DNA of 64,000 nt from CAVQCT01 sp964520865 (GCA_964520865.1 CAZFOY010000003.1:41103-105102); one strand, 5' to 3'. Shown: positions 25,606-34,721, counted from the first letter of the stretch. The notes: generated by a model from the sequence alone, not told the origin. Made by a program: numbers and translations.

Positions 25606-27037
25606 CTTGCCACCACTACTACCGTTTTGGCGGACTTGCCGTCCCTGCGCTCGACCAGTATGACGTACATTCCGATCGGCAGTCGTTCTCCCGAGTCGGA
25701 GAGTCCGTCCCAGACCAAAGGCACGGGGATGTACTGCTGATCTTTGGCAAGGGTTCGCACTACTCTTCCCTGCGAATCGAAAATCCGGACGGTGCACTCC
25801 CCGCGCTCAGCGCCAACGACAGTAATGTTAAGCTTGTCCTGAAAACCGTCGCCGTCGGGCGAAATGTACTTACTGCTTAGCTCAACGCGTAATTCAGAAT
25901 CTGTCGAGGCGGGTACCACCTCGTTTGGTGCTCCCGGCGTGCCAAATCGTACAGCCGATCTCCCCCAGGTCTCCGTCTGGTTTCGACGTGACCAGGTGTA
26001 ATCTTCGAAGAAAACCGACTTATAGCCAAAGCTGTCGGCATGGATGCCGAATCGATCAGCGAGTTTGACTATCTCCACATCGTTGTTGAGCGCCGGCCAG
26101 GGTGTCACTTCGAGAATCTTTGCCGACTGCTGCGGAAACCGTGATGCAACCGCGAATTTCGACTGTGCCAGCACGACAAACTCGCCCGGATGCAGCAGGT
26201 ACGTGGTCGGTGAGATTCGAGAGAAGCGAACGACATCACCTAAGCTCCATTCTGCAATATCGATGACCGTATCGGAAGCGTTGAAAAGCTCGACCCACTC
26301 GCTCGNNNNNNNNNNNNNNNNNNNNNNNNNNNNNNNNNNNNNNNNNNNNNNNNNNNNNNNNNNNNNNNNNNNNNNNNNNNNNNNNNNNNNNNNNNNNNNN
26401 NNNNNCTGATGTGTGCGATGAGGTCGGTATAGTCGCGATGCGCCCGGACTTCTACAGTGTCCAGAGCGATATCCTGCCCGAGCGGCGACACCGAATTCAC
26501 CTTTCCGGGAGTAGAGCCATCTGCCGATTCGCACTGCGCGACTATGTCCGCATCAGGAAAGACCCGCTCCCAGGAGACACCGTCGCTCCCGGATTCTGTC
26601 CACTCGAACCGCGACACCTCTTCGCCGCTCAAAGAAACTGATATCACGCCTGCAGAGTTGGGCAAAGAGAAAGATGCTTCGACAGGCTGATCGATACCTG
26701 CTTCCTGCTCGCAGTCTCCCCACACACCTGAGCTATCCCCCCAGACTGATTCGAATCCGGGTGAGGTGCTGTTTGCGAAAAGCCGCCTGCAAACCAACTG
26801 ATAACCGTGAGGTGCTATCACTGCGCCAGTCGGTACGACAACTGAAGATCCATTGACGAGAATGCCGAACCGGTCGAGATGAAGCAGAGTATCGGACGGA
26901 TTGAACAGTTCGAACCATTCCAGACCTGTCGATCCAGCCGGCTCGTTCGCCAGCACTTCGTTGACCACACACTGTCCCGTAACATCGTGAGCCTGCATCA
27001 CAACGAGAAGCATCAGACTGAGTGCTAACAGTTTCAT
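25602..27037 (-). CDS. Lamin-tail-domain exported protein with FlgD-like C-terminal module (split by assembly gap)
   Basis: One gene interrupted by 100 Ns. The 5' half has a signal peptide (MKLLALSLMLLVVMQAHDVTG) and a lamin-tail domain (CVVNEVLANEP, EWFELFNPSDTLLHLD, GYQLVCRR). The 3' half resumes inside a second lamin-tail domain (SEWVELFNASDTVIDIAEWSL, GEFVVLAQSKF) and ends in a FlgD-Ig-like module (SPDGDGFQDKLNI, YDxxGRVVR-type strand, VWDGLSDSGERLPIGMYV), a type often found as a C-terminal signal or sticky end on FCB secreted proteins. The halves are in different frames, expected if the true gap is not 100 bases. The start overlaps the previous stop (ATGA). Confidence 0.85.
26306..26405. 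other. Assembly gap (100 N)
   Basis: A run of exactly 100 Ns joining two contigs inside the lamin-tail gene. Exactly 100 is a conventional placeholder, and the frame shift across it shows the true length differs. Confidence 0.99.
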
Positions 27038-28647
27038 ATCCGGTACTCCAGCGAGAAAGTCACTGTTGTTTCGTAGTGAGGAAGAGAACTCCTGCGGTAG
27101 TACCGCCCGAATTTGACGTCGGCGACGATATTCCGTGCCAGCAGGAACTGGTTTCTCAGGAAACCATACCAGTCTTCAACCTGCTGCGTCGCGGCGCTGG
27201 CCCGGGAGAGATTGGACCAGATTTCTACTTCGCCGTAAGATGGGATTCTCACAAGCAGACGAGTATAGAGGGAGATTCTGTTCGGCAACGCCGTCTCTTC
27301 CGTATAGCCTATCGCCTGCTGCACACGAACTGACTTGCTTCCGTGTCGAAAGCTGACTCGAAATCTGTTCTTCCTGTTGAAGGCGGGAGCGTTGTCGACG
27401 CGTTTCTTCTGTCGTTGGTAGCACTCGAATCCGAGTGTGTTGCCGGAACTGATTTCACGGCCGACCTCTGCCGACCACTGAAGATCAGTGGAATCCCGAT
27501 TCAAGCCGCTTATTTCAGCATCCAGATCGAACCTGAGATTACCCGGTAGCTTGATGTCCGATTGCACTCGGCCGCCCGTCTGACCGGAATGGTGTGAGTA
27601 CAACTCGAACTCAGGTTCTTCCAACCTCAGTTTCCGACTTACCGTGCCGGATTTGCTGCCTGCCGATATGTCGAAGAAATCAGAGGCGTACCACCAACCG
27701 GTGAACCGTACTTTCAGTGGTTCTATCGTGTATCTGCCGTCGGTGATCGCTGCTTTGAGGCCGCCGGAAGATCCCGTCTGGCTGACAATTTCGATTGAAT
27801 GAACCAGTCTTCGTGATGCGTACTCAATCCAGAATGAAAGCTTTTCCTGAACGGTCGAAAAGTTTTCAATTCTACCCGTGAGCCGATCCTGTACCGCAAT
27901 GATCCCTACGGTGAACCGATTAAGCTTCCGCTGAGACATTGCAGCGACCGTCGTGAGTAGATAGCTGCTATCTCGATGAGTGCTGTAGGCGCTTCTGAGA
28001 ATCCACTGTCCTGCGCGCAGGTCGGCGGCCATCCCATTGTGTCCTCCGTAATCGGGAAAGAGCCACGACTCCTTGTTGATTTCGGTCGAACAATCAAGCA
28101 ACTTCCCCCGATAGCCAAACGCCCCGCCCAGCCCGAAGCGCTCAGAGAAATTGCCGGCCGTGATTCGCCACCGCTTATCGTTTGAGTTGTAAGATACGGA
28201 ACGATAAACGACCCGTTCCCTGCCGCTGTACTCCCGCTTCAGCTTGATTCTCGTCTCAATCAGCGGATTCAACTTGAGTTGGAAGCTTGACCGATATTTA
28301 ACCTCCCCCTCCTCCTCAAGATATTTCGAGTACGAGTGCCGCAGCAATCCGTTGAAGCGGTCGGAGACACTGATCGAAGTTGCTGAGTATTCCGTTGAAT
28401 CAGTTTCCAACAAGCGGAGCCCCGGTTCGGAGATCTGTTCGAGTAGATAGAGATTGGTCGAGTCGATCCCCACGGTGATCAGTTCGATAAGAATGAGATA
28501 ATCATCGTAACTGATATCGCCGGCATCATACGCCTGCTCGACTTCGTCTTCGGATGGAAAAGTGACACCTGGAATGTCCCCTGCAAGAGCCACACCCCCG
28601 AGCACGGTCAGCAGCAACCCCAATAGTAGAATTAGCCCGGACTTCAC
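27034..28647 (-). CDS. Exported beta-barrel-like protein of unknown function
   Basis: 537 residues. Signal peptide MKSGLILLLGLLLTVLGGVALA. Then an acidic helical segment (PSEDEVEQAYDAGDISYDDYLILIELI) of about 50 residues, which recurs in FCB exported proteins before barrels. The rest (about 95-537) is rich in short amphipathic strands with Arg/Tyr/Ser alternation (RIKLKREYSGRERVVYRSVSY, RFRVSFRHGSKSVRVQQ) and ends in an aromatic strand, TVTFSLEYRI, whose final residues suit BAM recognition. Probable outer-membrane barrel; substrate unknown. It overlaps the lamin-tail start and lies 5 bases after the sigma-54 activator. Confidence 0.65.
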   Translation of the reverse strand: MKSGLILLLGLLLTVLGGVALAGDIPGVTFPSEDEVEQAYDAGDISYDDYLILIELITVGIDSTNLYLLEQISEPGLRLLETDSTEYSATSISVSDRFNGLLRHSYSKYLEEEGEVKYRSSFQLKLNPLIETRIKLKREYSGRERVVYRSVSYNSNDKRWRITAGNFSERFGLGGAFGYRGKLLDCSTEINKESWLFPDYGGHNGMAADLRAGQWILRSAYSTHRDSSYLLTTVAAMSQRKLNRFTVGIIAVQDRLTGRIENFSTVQEKLSFWIEYASRRLVHSIEIVSQTGSSGGLKAAITDGRYTIEPLKVRFTGWWYASDFFDISAGSKSGTVSRKLRLEEPEFELYSHHSGQTGGRVQSDIKLPGNLRFDLDAEISGLNRDSTDLQWSAEVGREISSGNTLGFECYQRQKKRVDNAPAFNRKNRFRVSFRHGSKSVRVQQAIGYTEETALPNRISLYTRLLVRIPSYGEVEIWSNLSRASAATQQVEDWYGFLRNQFLLARNIVADVKFGRYYRRSSLPHYETTVTFSLEYRI

Positions 28648-28652
28648 AACCT

Positions 28653-29915
28653 TTAAGTTAGTTTATATCGTTTGATTTTCCTGTATAACGTTCGTTCACC
28701 TATTCCGAGTTTGGCGGCCGCTTCTTTGCGATTTCCTTTCGACTCACGCAAGGCCTGTTCTATCAGCACGCGTTCCATCTGGTCGACCGTCATCCCTTTA
28801 GTAATCTCATCCGGTTCGGCACGATACTCCTGGGTCGGATTGTCCGACGGCAGGTGGGCCATNNNNNNNNNNNNNNNNNNNNNNNNNNNNNNNNNNNNNN
28901 NNNNNNNNNNNNNNNNNNNNNNNNNNNNNNNNNNNNNNNNNNNNNNNNNNNNNNNNNNNNNNGAATCGGTATAAGTCAGCTTCCGGTATTTGCTCCAGAA
29001 AAACTGAAGAAGCGGCTGGATATCCGTCTTGCGCTCGAAGAGAGGCGGCAGGATGACTTTTACGACGCCGATGCGGAAATAGAGATCCTCGCGAAAGACA
29101 CGTTCGTCGATCGCTTCAGTGAGATCCCGGTTGGTCGCCGAGATCACGCGGACGTCGGCCCGAAGGGGAGTGGATGAACCGACCGGATAGTATGTCCCGT
29201 CTTCGAGCACGCGAAGGAGTTTCACCTGGGTGTCGGCCTTCGTTTCACCGATTTCGTCGAGAAAGATCGTCCCGCCGTCGGCCTTCTTAAACAGCCCCTC
29301 CCGCTTGCCAACTGAGCCGGTAAATGCACCCTTCTCATGTCCGAACAGTTCGGACTCCAGCACTCCTTCGGCAAGAGCGCCGCAGTTAATCGCGACAAAT
29401 GGTTTATTCGATCGCTGCGAGTTCTCATGGAGCGCATGGGCGACAAGTTCCTTGCCCGATCCCGAGGGTCCAACAACCAGAACCGGGACATCGGTCGGAG
29501 CGATCCGGCTGATCGTCTCTGCAACGATCTTCATCTTGGACGACCGACTGACGATCCTGAATTTCGAAAGCATTTCTTTGGCGGTGAGAATTTGCTTTAC
29601 CTTCTTGTCAATCCCTTCCGGGCCGAGCTCAAGCTGCAGATGTCCGTCAATGAACGGCTCATCCGGCTCGCCGCCTGCCGACTCCCGTACGATTCGCCAG
29701 ATCTCCGTGAGACCGTTATTTCGCCTCACGCCGATGGCAACCGGATACTTGAGGTCGGTGCGGGTGTCATCGACCAGCACAAGATCGACAATCTGTTCAC
29801 GGGCAACACCGTAAAGCTCGGAGATTTCGTGAACCACAGTGCCTATAGACTCCCAGTCCATCGCACCGGCGATGTCGGAACCGCTGTTGAGTAAGATGAC
29901 GACCTTTTGACTCAT
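28653..29915 (-). CDS. Sigma-54-dependent transcriptional activator (split by assembly gap)
   Basis: 420 codons including 34 masked by Ns. Residues about 1-118 form an N-terminal domain that I cannot match to REC, PAS or GAF; it starts VVILLNSGSDIAGAMDW and may be a sensory or regulatory region. The AAA+ core has Walker A GPSGSGKE, the sigma-54 contact loop ESELFGHEKGAFTGSVGKR (GAFTGA-type with a terminal S instead of A), Walker B GTIFLDEIGE and ISATNRDL. The gap removes the end of the AAA+ domain. A Fis-type HTH closes the protein (RKEAAAKLGIGERTLYRKIKRY). Lies between rnr (18 bases upstream) and the barrel gene. Confidence 0.93.
   Translation of the reverse strand: MSQKVVILLNSGSDIAGAMDWESIGTVVHEISELYGVAREQIVDLVLVDDTRTDLKYPVAIGVRRNNGLTEIWRIVRESAGGEPDEPFIDGHLQLELGPEGIDKKVKQILTAKEMLSKFRIVSRSSKMKIVAETISRIAPTDVPVLVVGPSGSGKELVAHALHENSQRSNKPFVAINCGALAEGVLESELFGHEKGAFTGSVGKREGLFKKADGGTIFLDEIGETKADTQVKLLRVLEDGTYYPVGSSTPLRADVRVISATNRDLTEAIDERVFREDLYFRIGVVKVILPPLFERKTDIQPLLQFFWSKYRKLTYTDXXXXXXXXXXXXXXXXXXXXXXXXXXXXXXXXXXMAHLPSDNPTQEYRAEPDEITKGMTVDQMERVLIEQALRESKGNRKEAAAKLGIGERTLYRKIKRYKLT
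28863..28962. other. Assembly gap (100 N)
   Basis: Exactly 100 Ns within the sigma-54 activator. Reading frame happens to stay open through the placeholder; missing sequence should encode the sensor-II part of the AAA+ domain. Confidence 0.99.
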
Positions 29916-29933
29916 AATCAGATCAGGCTTTTC

Positions 29934-32138
29934 CTATTTTCTTTTCTTTCCCTTGCGACGGTCCTTGCGTGGCCGCTCCGGTTTCTCCTGCTTACGTTTG
30001 GACCTGGCTCGTGGAGCAGTATCTGCCCCGGACGCTTTGAGGACAAACAAATCCATCTCGCTCGCGACCTTGTCGACTTTCAAGACTCCGACCTTGATCT
30101 TGTCACCGAGCTGAAACGTCCGGCCGGTCCGTCGCCCGACTATTCGATATCTTTTCTCTTCATGCTGATAGTAGTCGTCGTCCATGGTAGACATTCTTAC
30201 CAGACCCTCGACACCGATATTGTCGAGTCTCACAAAGAACCCGTACGGCATAACGCCCGAAATGACCCCGCTGAATTCATCGCCTACATGCTGAGCCATG
30301 TACGACATCTGCTTGACTTTGACCGCCTCCCGCTCCGCTGTCTCGGCGAGCCGTTCCGTCTCCGAGCAGTGCGCTCCCACCGAATCGATAATGCCGGCCA
30401 CTCTTCTTGAATAGGCAACCGGGTAGTGTCCGTTCTTCAATTTACGAAGGAGTCGGTGGACTATCAAGTCGGGATATCGTCGAATCGGCGATGTGAAGTG
30501 CGTGTAGTGCGAAAATGCCAGACCGAAATGACCGATATTCTCCCGCTGGTAAACCGCCTTCTTCATTGACCGAAGCATCAGCTCATTGATGAAGTCGGCC
30601 TCCGGAGCATCCTTGATTTTCTCCAGAAACTTGGAAAAGACAATCGGTTTCATGTTGGGTGAAACGGGAAATGAATATCCGAGCCGCTTCATCAGTTCGG
30701 AGAAATCTTTGAGCTTTTCGAAATCCGGTCGATCGTGCACTCGGTAGAGAAACGGCTGCGCCTTGCGAAATACCTCAAGCGCCACCGCCCGATTGGCCGC
30801 CAGCATGAATTCTTCGACCAGCCGATGCGATTCAAGTCGAATCTTGTGGCCAAGTTCAAGCACCTCTCCCTTTTTGTTCAGGATGATTTTCGATTCGGGC
30901 AGATCGAAATCAAGCGACCCGGCTTCGAATCTTCGCTTGGTCAACAGCCTGGCCAGCTCCCTTGCCTGCGTGAGATTGTCCGCGACTTTCGTCAATTTTG
31001 CCGGGGCCGTTCCCTTATCGAAAAACTCCTGCACCTCCTCGTAAGAAAGCTTGGCCCTCGACTTTATCAGCGTATTCGCAAACTTCCAATCCTTCATGCG
31101 CCCGGAGTCATCGAAATTCATGACGACCGAGTGGGCCAGCCGTTTGCGGTTCACTTTCAGTGAGCAAACGTCGTTCGAGAGCACTTCCGGAAGCATCGGG
31201 ACGACCATGCCGGGTAGATAGACCGAGTTGCCCCGGCGGAACGCCTCTTTGTCGAGCGCCGTGCCTTCGTCAACATAGAACGACACATCGGCAATATGAA
31301 CCGACAGCCGGTAACCAGAATCGGTCTTCACAACCGAGACGGCGTCATCGTGATCCTTGGCATCGGCCGGATCTATCGTGTAGATACACTCTGAACAAAG
31401 GTCGACCCGTCGGGCGATCTCATCGTCGGAGAGCTTAGCCGAAGCTTGTTCGGCCTCACTGAGGACATCGTCGGGGAACTGCTCGGGCAGATCGAAGCTC
31501 TTGAGCACCGTGAGCATGTCGACCCCCGGCTGTCCCGGCATACCGAGCCGTTCGGTCACCTTTCCTTCAGGGTTGCGATATGGATCCTCCCACGATGTGA
31601 GGACGGAAACTACTTTCTCCCCTTCTTTGGCATTCAGCGTCTCTGAATCAGGGATATAAATGTCTCGATGCAGCTTCTTGTTATCCGGAATCACGAATGA
31701 GAAGTGACGGCTCTGATGGAACAGTCCGACGATATTCCGTTTCGCCCGTTCGACAATCTTGATTACCTGTCCTGAACGCTTTTCGCCGTACATGCCGGTG
31801 AGACGGACCATCACGGAATCGCCATCGAGTGCGGTGTGCAGCTTGACTGGCGGAATGTATATGTCGTTCCCTTCCTCCCCCTCGACCATGACATACCCCA
31901 CGCCTGACCGCGTGATGGCAATGCGACCGACGCGGACGTTCAGTTCGGTCGCGATCCCGATTCGTCCCCGCTTTAGCTTGACCAATTCACCCGAACGGAT
32001 CAACTCCTTGACCACATTGCGGAACTGGCTATAACCCGGGTTTGGGATATTCAGAGCTTTGGCCAGCTCCTTCATTTTCATGGGGTGGTCGGTGTTCGCT
32101 CGAATGAAATCGAGAATCTGCTTTGGTTTGGACTCCAT
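29934..32138 (-). CDS. rnr: Ribonuclease R (3'-5' exoribonuclease)
   Basis: About 734 residues from the ATG at 32138 (MESKPKQILDFI); upstream in-frame ATGs at 32234 and 32186 lack ribosome-binding sites. Order: winged-helix (about 1-70), cold-shock/OB domains, RNB catalytic domain with the metal-binding DPADAKDHDDAVSV, the SVHIADVSFYV segment, RRGNSVYLPG, HYTHFTSPIRRYPDLIVHRLL, then S1 domain (FSGVISGVMPYGFFVRL) and a Lys/Arg-rich tail. Degrades structured RNA. It is the first gene of the run rnr, sigma-54 activator, barrel, lamin-tail, barrel, dgt. Confidence 0.97.
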   Translation of the reverse strand: MESKPKQILDFIRANTDHPMKMKELAKALNIPNPGYSQFRNVVKELIRSGELVKLKRGRIGIATELNVRVGRIAITRSGVGYVMVEGEEGNDIYIPPVKLHTALDGDSVMVRLTGMYGEKRSGQVIKIVERAKRNIVGLFHQSRHFSFVIPDNKKLHRDIYIPDSETLNAKEGEKVVSVLTSWEDPYRNPEGKVTERLGMPGQPGVDMLTVLKSFDLPEQFPDDVLSEAEQASAKLSDDEIARRVDLCSECIYTIDPADAKDHDDAVSVVKTDSGYRLSVHIADVSFYVDEGTALDKEAFRRGNSVYLPGMVVPMLPEVLSNDVCSLKVNRKRLAHSVVMNFDDSGRMKDWKFANTLIKSRAKLSYEEVQEFFDKGTAPAKLTKVADNLTQARELARLLTKRRFEAGSLDFDLPESKIILNKKGEVLELGHKIRLESHRLVEEFMLAANRAVALEVFRKAQPFLYRVHDRPDFEKLKDFSELMKRLGYSFPVSPNMKPIVFSKFLEKIKDAPEADFINELMLRSMKKAVYQRENIGHFGLAFSHYTHFTSPIRRYPDLIVHRLLRKLKNGHYPVAYSRRVAGIIDSVGAHCSETERLAETAEREAVKVKQMSYMAQHVGDEFSGVISGVMPYGFFVRLDNIGVEGLVRMSTMDDDYYQHEEKRYRIVGRRTGRTFQLGDKIKVGVLKVDKVASEMDLFVLKASGADTAPRARSKRKQEKPERPRKDRRKGKKRK

Positions 32139-32505
32139 CGGACAAATATTGACTTCCGGCCGACCGGAGTCAAGCTGATTTGGCATATTTACGCCAATAT
32201 GGCAGAAATGTGGTGGGATTTGGGGAAATATCAATCTCGTTGGTCGGACTTGTCTTCGACCGGGGGTCCCGCATGCCGTCGGGCGTTTCTTCTACATGTT
32301 TCGATCATTGGTACGGCAGATTTGGGTCGAACCTCTCATTGCGAGCGCAGAACGGCGCGTATCTGTCACCCTCGTCGAGCCAGCCCCCAATCATGGACTG
32401 TAACCCATGTCCTGACACAATGCGTAACCTATCTCTTGACACCATACGTTACTTCCAACCTGGCATTCCGCGCGTACCGTCAGGTGGGCATCGTCTCAAG
32501 TCGGA
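32139..32505. other. Intergenic region upstream of rnr with repeat remnants
   Basis: No credible gene in about 365 bases. Contains the tandem repeat at 32400-32447 and short CATTGCGAGCGCAG and CTGTCACCCTCGTCGAG strings like those in the palindromic repeats elsewhere in the window. The rnr promoter must lie here but no clear -35/-10 pair stands out. Confidence 0.5.
32400..32447. repeat. 24-bp tandem repeat, two copies plus a start of a third
   Basis: Copy 1 (32400-32423) and copy 2 (32424-32447) agree at 19 of 24 positions around GTAACCyATsTCyTGACAC; GTTACTT then begins a third. From memory, similar 'taacctatgtcctgaac' tandem units occur beside IS481-like elements in many genomes, so this may be a relic of an insertion-sequence end. 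No transposase gene is present. Confidence 0.55.
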
Positions 32506-33030
32506 TCACCGCGTGGCATTCGATGATGCTTTATTCTTCCATTCCGCCAGAGCAGCTTTCCGTCCCTGGGCGATCACTTTCAGGCCGGCCGCGGAGAATC
32601 TCATGCTGCTGCTGACGCCGTATTCATACTCGGTCAGCGATGGATTTGCCTGCTGTACATGTCTGATAGTTTCAGGCTGGGTATGATCCGTAATAAAGGA
32701 GTGAACGGTAAAGCCGAGCGCGAACAGGATAATCGCCGCGGCTACTCTCGTCAAAACCGTCAGGAGTCGATTATGCCTTAACCGGTAAGCCGACTCGGAT
32801 GCTGCGAGACGCTTGTATACTGCACTCTCAATACGGAGCCTTTCGACTTCACTGAGACTATCCCCTTGAGCATCCTCCTCAAGGCCACGGCAGATCCCCT
32901 GAATCTGCTCCATTTCGGCCTGACAGGACGCACAGATCTTCAGGTGATCCTCCACGTCACCGCGCTGTTCGTCCGGCAGTTCGCCCAGAGCAAGCGCGGG
33001 CAGGAGGGCACGACATTCATTGCACTTCAT
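32506..33030 (-). CDS. Zinc-finger anti-sigma factor (second pair)
   Basis: 174 residues. Starts MKCNECRALLP and carries the ZAS motif HLKICASC (H-x3-C-x2-C, about 29-36). A coiled region is followed by one membrane helix (VLTRVAAAIILFALGFTV, about 89-106) and a short periplasmic tail of about 65 residues. Located 2 bases after the cognate sigma gene, the normal order for such pairs. Confidence 0.88.
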   Translation of the reverse strand: MKCNECRALLPALALGELPDEQRGDVEDHLKICASCQAEMEQIQGICRGLEEDAQGDSLSEVERLRIESAVYKRLAASESAYRLRHNRLLTVLTRVAAAIILFALGFTVHSFITDHTQPETIRHVQQANPSLTEYEYGVSSSMRFSAAGLKVIAQGRKAALAEWKNKASSNATR

Positions 33031-33032
33031 AT

Positions 33033-33545
33033 CTATTTCTCCAGCTTCGTTGTTTTCATCAGTTCGCTCAACCGGTTCAATGCCCGGTACAGATGCGTCT
33101 TCACCGAACCGCTTGAGACGTTCATTGCCGCCGCTATTTCGTCGGTCTTCAAGTCGCCGTAGAAGCGATACTCAACCGCTTCACGCTGTTTGGCAGGCAG
33201 CTTCTTGAGAGCAACTCCGAGGTGACGGCGAGTTTGTTCCGCGTCTTCAACCTCCGCGAACTCAGGAAGTACCGAGCTGTGTGACTCTGCTTCTTCCTGA
33301 ATCTCTCCGAAAATCCGGGCCTGCCGCTTGCGATCGCGCAGCGCATTCAGTGCGGCGTTATAAGCGGATTTCATCGCATAGCTCTTGAGTTGAGCAGGGT
33401 CGGACGGCACCGGTCGGCTCAACATCCGAACCAGTACATCCTGAGTGAGATCCAGAGCCATCTCCCGATTCCGGACAATTCCGCGAACGAGCCGGAAAAT
33501 GCTTCCGGATAGCTGCTGTATTACGGCCGAAGAATCTTCGCTCAT
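33033..33545 (-). CDS. ECF RNA polymerase sigma factor (second pair)
   Basis: About 170 residues. Region 2: IFRLVRGIVRNREMALDLTQDVLVRML; region 4: LPAKQREAVEYRFYGDLKTDEIAAAMNVSSGSVKTHLYRALNRL. I chose the ATG at 33545 with GGGAG eight bases upstream; the longest frame starts at a GTG (33566) that overlaps the lipoprotein stop as GTGA. Compact, without a C-terminal extension. Confidence 0.92.
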   Translation of the reverse strand: MSEDSSAVIQQLSGSIFRLVRGIVRNREMALDLTQDVLVRMLSRPVPSDPAQLKSYAMKSAYNAALNALRDRKRQARIFGEIQEEAESHSSVLPEFAEVEDAEQTRRHLGVALKKLPAKQREAVEYRFYGDLKTDEIAAAMNVSSGSVKTHLYRALNRLSELMKTTKLEK

Positions 33546-33562
33546 GGGTCCATCTCCCGAAG

Positions 33563-34594
33563 TCACCGGGTCACCACCGAGACGGCGTACAGCGGTAGAT
33601 CGGCGTCGTGGAACTTGGTCCCTTTGAACGACCAGGACACCTTTCCCGGCTTGTCCGAATCGAGTACGCCGTTTGTGCTGATGATCGTGCCGGGCATAGT
33701 AAGATCGATGTCATACTCGAATCCGTCAAGTTCCTGCGTTATCTTGTACTCACGGTGGGCTCTGGCGTAGGCTTGCTTATACTGCTCGATCGCCTTGGTT
33801 CGCGTCCCGATCACCGGGGAAACTGTCCCGAGGAAATGTCCATCGAGCGCCTGCGCGAAACTGTCGAGCGCAGCCTGAATTTGCGGTTCGTCTCGCTGCA
33901 TAATCGAGTATACCAGATCGGGCGTTATCGTCTCCTCGACATAGTTGGCGGCACTGTCGGACAGGCGCTGCATTGTTGTATCCGTCAGAGCTCCTGATTG
34001 CAGCAAGCTGCTCAGCGCTTCCCGGTAATAGCGCCAGTAACGATACCCGTAGTCGGAGCTTAACTGCTCGAGATATTTCTGCCGGTCCTGTCTGGAGACG
34101 TTCTGAAGGCCGGTGTCGAGTACTTTGGATTCCAGATCGTGATCCCACAACGATGGAATCTCCGAAAAATCAAACGCCGCGAACCGCCTCGCTTTGTAAC
34201 TACGACTAAATGTATAATACGTTCGGTTTCCGTCGATACGAACGGTTACCTGACCGGGAGATTGAAGACTGAGGTCGTAGTCAGGAGAACCGGAAGGTAC
34301 GAACGACGGAGGGAACTGCGAGCCGGGAGCAACTTCGGCGACCGCGTGCACGCCGAGGTTCGGCTTGTTGTTGGTAGTGTCCAGCTCACGTTCAAGAATT
34401 TTCCAGTCCGGGCCGGACGGGAGAAGAACCGGGTCGCTCAACTGGGCCGGATCGCCGGTAATCTCAATATCGATTTTGGTGGCTCCGTGTCGATCGACAG
34501 TAATTGTTTCCTGCTGCTCGAGACAGCCGCTGCAGAGCAAAATAATCGCGGCAGCGGACAGGATAAGCGGTGCTTTCAGCCAGGGTCTCTTCAT
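33563..34594 (-). CDS. Lipoprotein of unknown function upstream of an ECF pair
   Basis: 343 residues from the ATG at 34594, preceded by an excellent GGAGG five bases before the ATG. Lipobox LCSGC (Cys about 24) follows MKRPWLKAPLILSAAAIIL. The mature protein begins LEQQETITVDRHGATKIDIEI, a short beta region common in bacterial surface lipoproteins. A helical middle (SRQDRQKYLEQLSSDYGYRYWRYY, ALDSFAQAL) and a C-terminal beta region (YDIDLTMPGTIISTNG, VSWSFKG) follow. No family recognised. Its tight spacing to the sigma gene suggests that it is a sensor input or shares the regulon. Confidence 0.7.
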   Translation of the reverse strand: MKRPWLKAPLILSAAAIILLCSGCLEQQETITVDRHGATKIDIEITGDPAQLSDPVLLPSGPDWKILERELDTTNNKPNLGVHAVAEVAPGSQFPPSFVPSGSPDYDLSLQSPGQVTVRIDGNRTYYTFSRSYKARRFAAFDFSEIPSLWDHDLESKVLDTGLQNVSRQDRQKYLEQLSSDYGYRYWRYYREALSSLLQSGALTDTTMQRLSDSAANYVEETITPDLVYSIMQRDEPQIQAALDSFAQALDGHFLGTVSPVIGTRTKAIEQYKQAYARAHREYKITQELDGFEYDIDLTMPGTIISTNGVLDSDKPGKVSWSFKGTKFHDADLPLYAVSVVTR

Positions 34595-34685
34595 GCTCAC
34601 CTCCAATATACAGGTTTCTACTAAGAAGCACACCTGACCGGGAGAAATGGTTGACAAAGAAGCATCAAACCTGATCTCCGTCCAT

Positions 34686-34721
34686 GATGGCGGGCCCGAA
34701 GCCGGACCACCCTACAACAGG
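34686..34721. repeat. Palindromic intergenic repeat, copy A
   Basis: Contains GGCGGGCCCGAAGCCGGACC then ACCCTACAACAGG. Its complement, TGTAGGGTGG followed by CGGGCCCGCC, matches 40241-40273, and the TGTAGGG...GCCCGCC frame matches copies at 38858-38897 and 63536-63575. Confidence 0.7.

Noticed and set aside
32139..32505. Intact insertion sequence
   Set aside because: Only short tandem units remain; no transposase frame or terminal inverted repeat pair.
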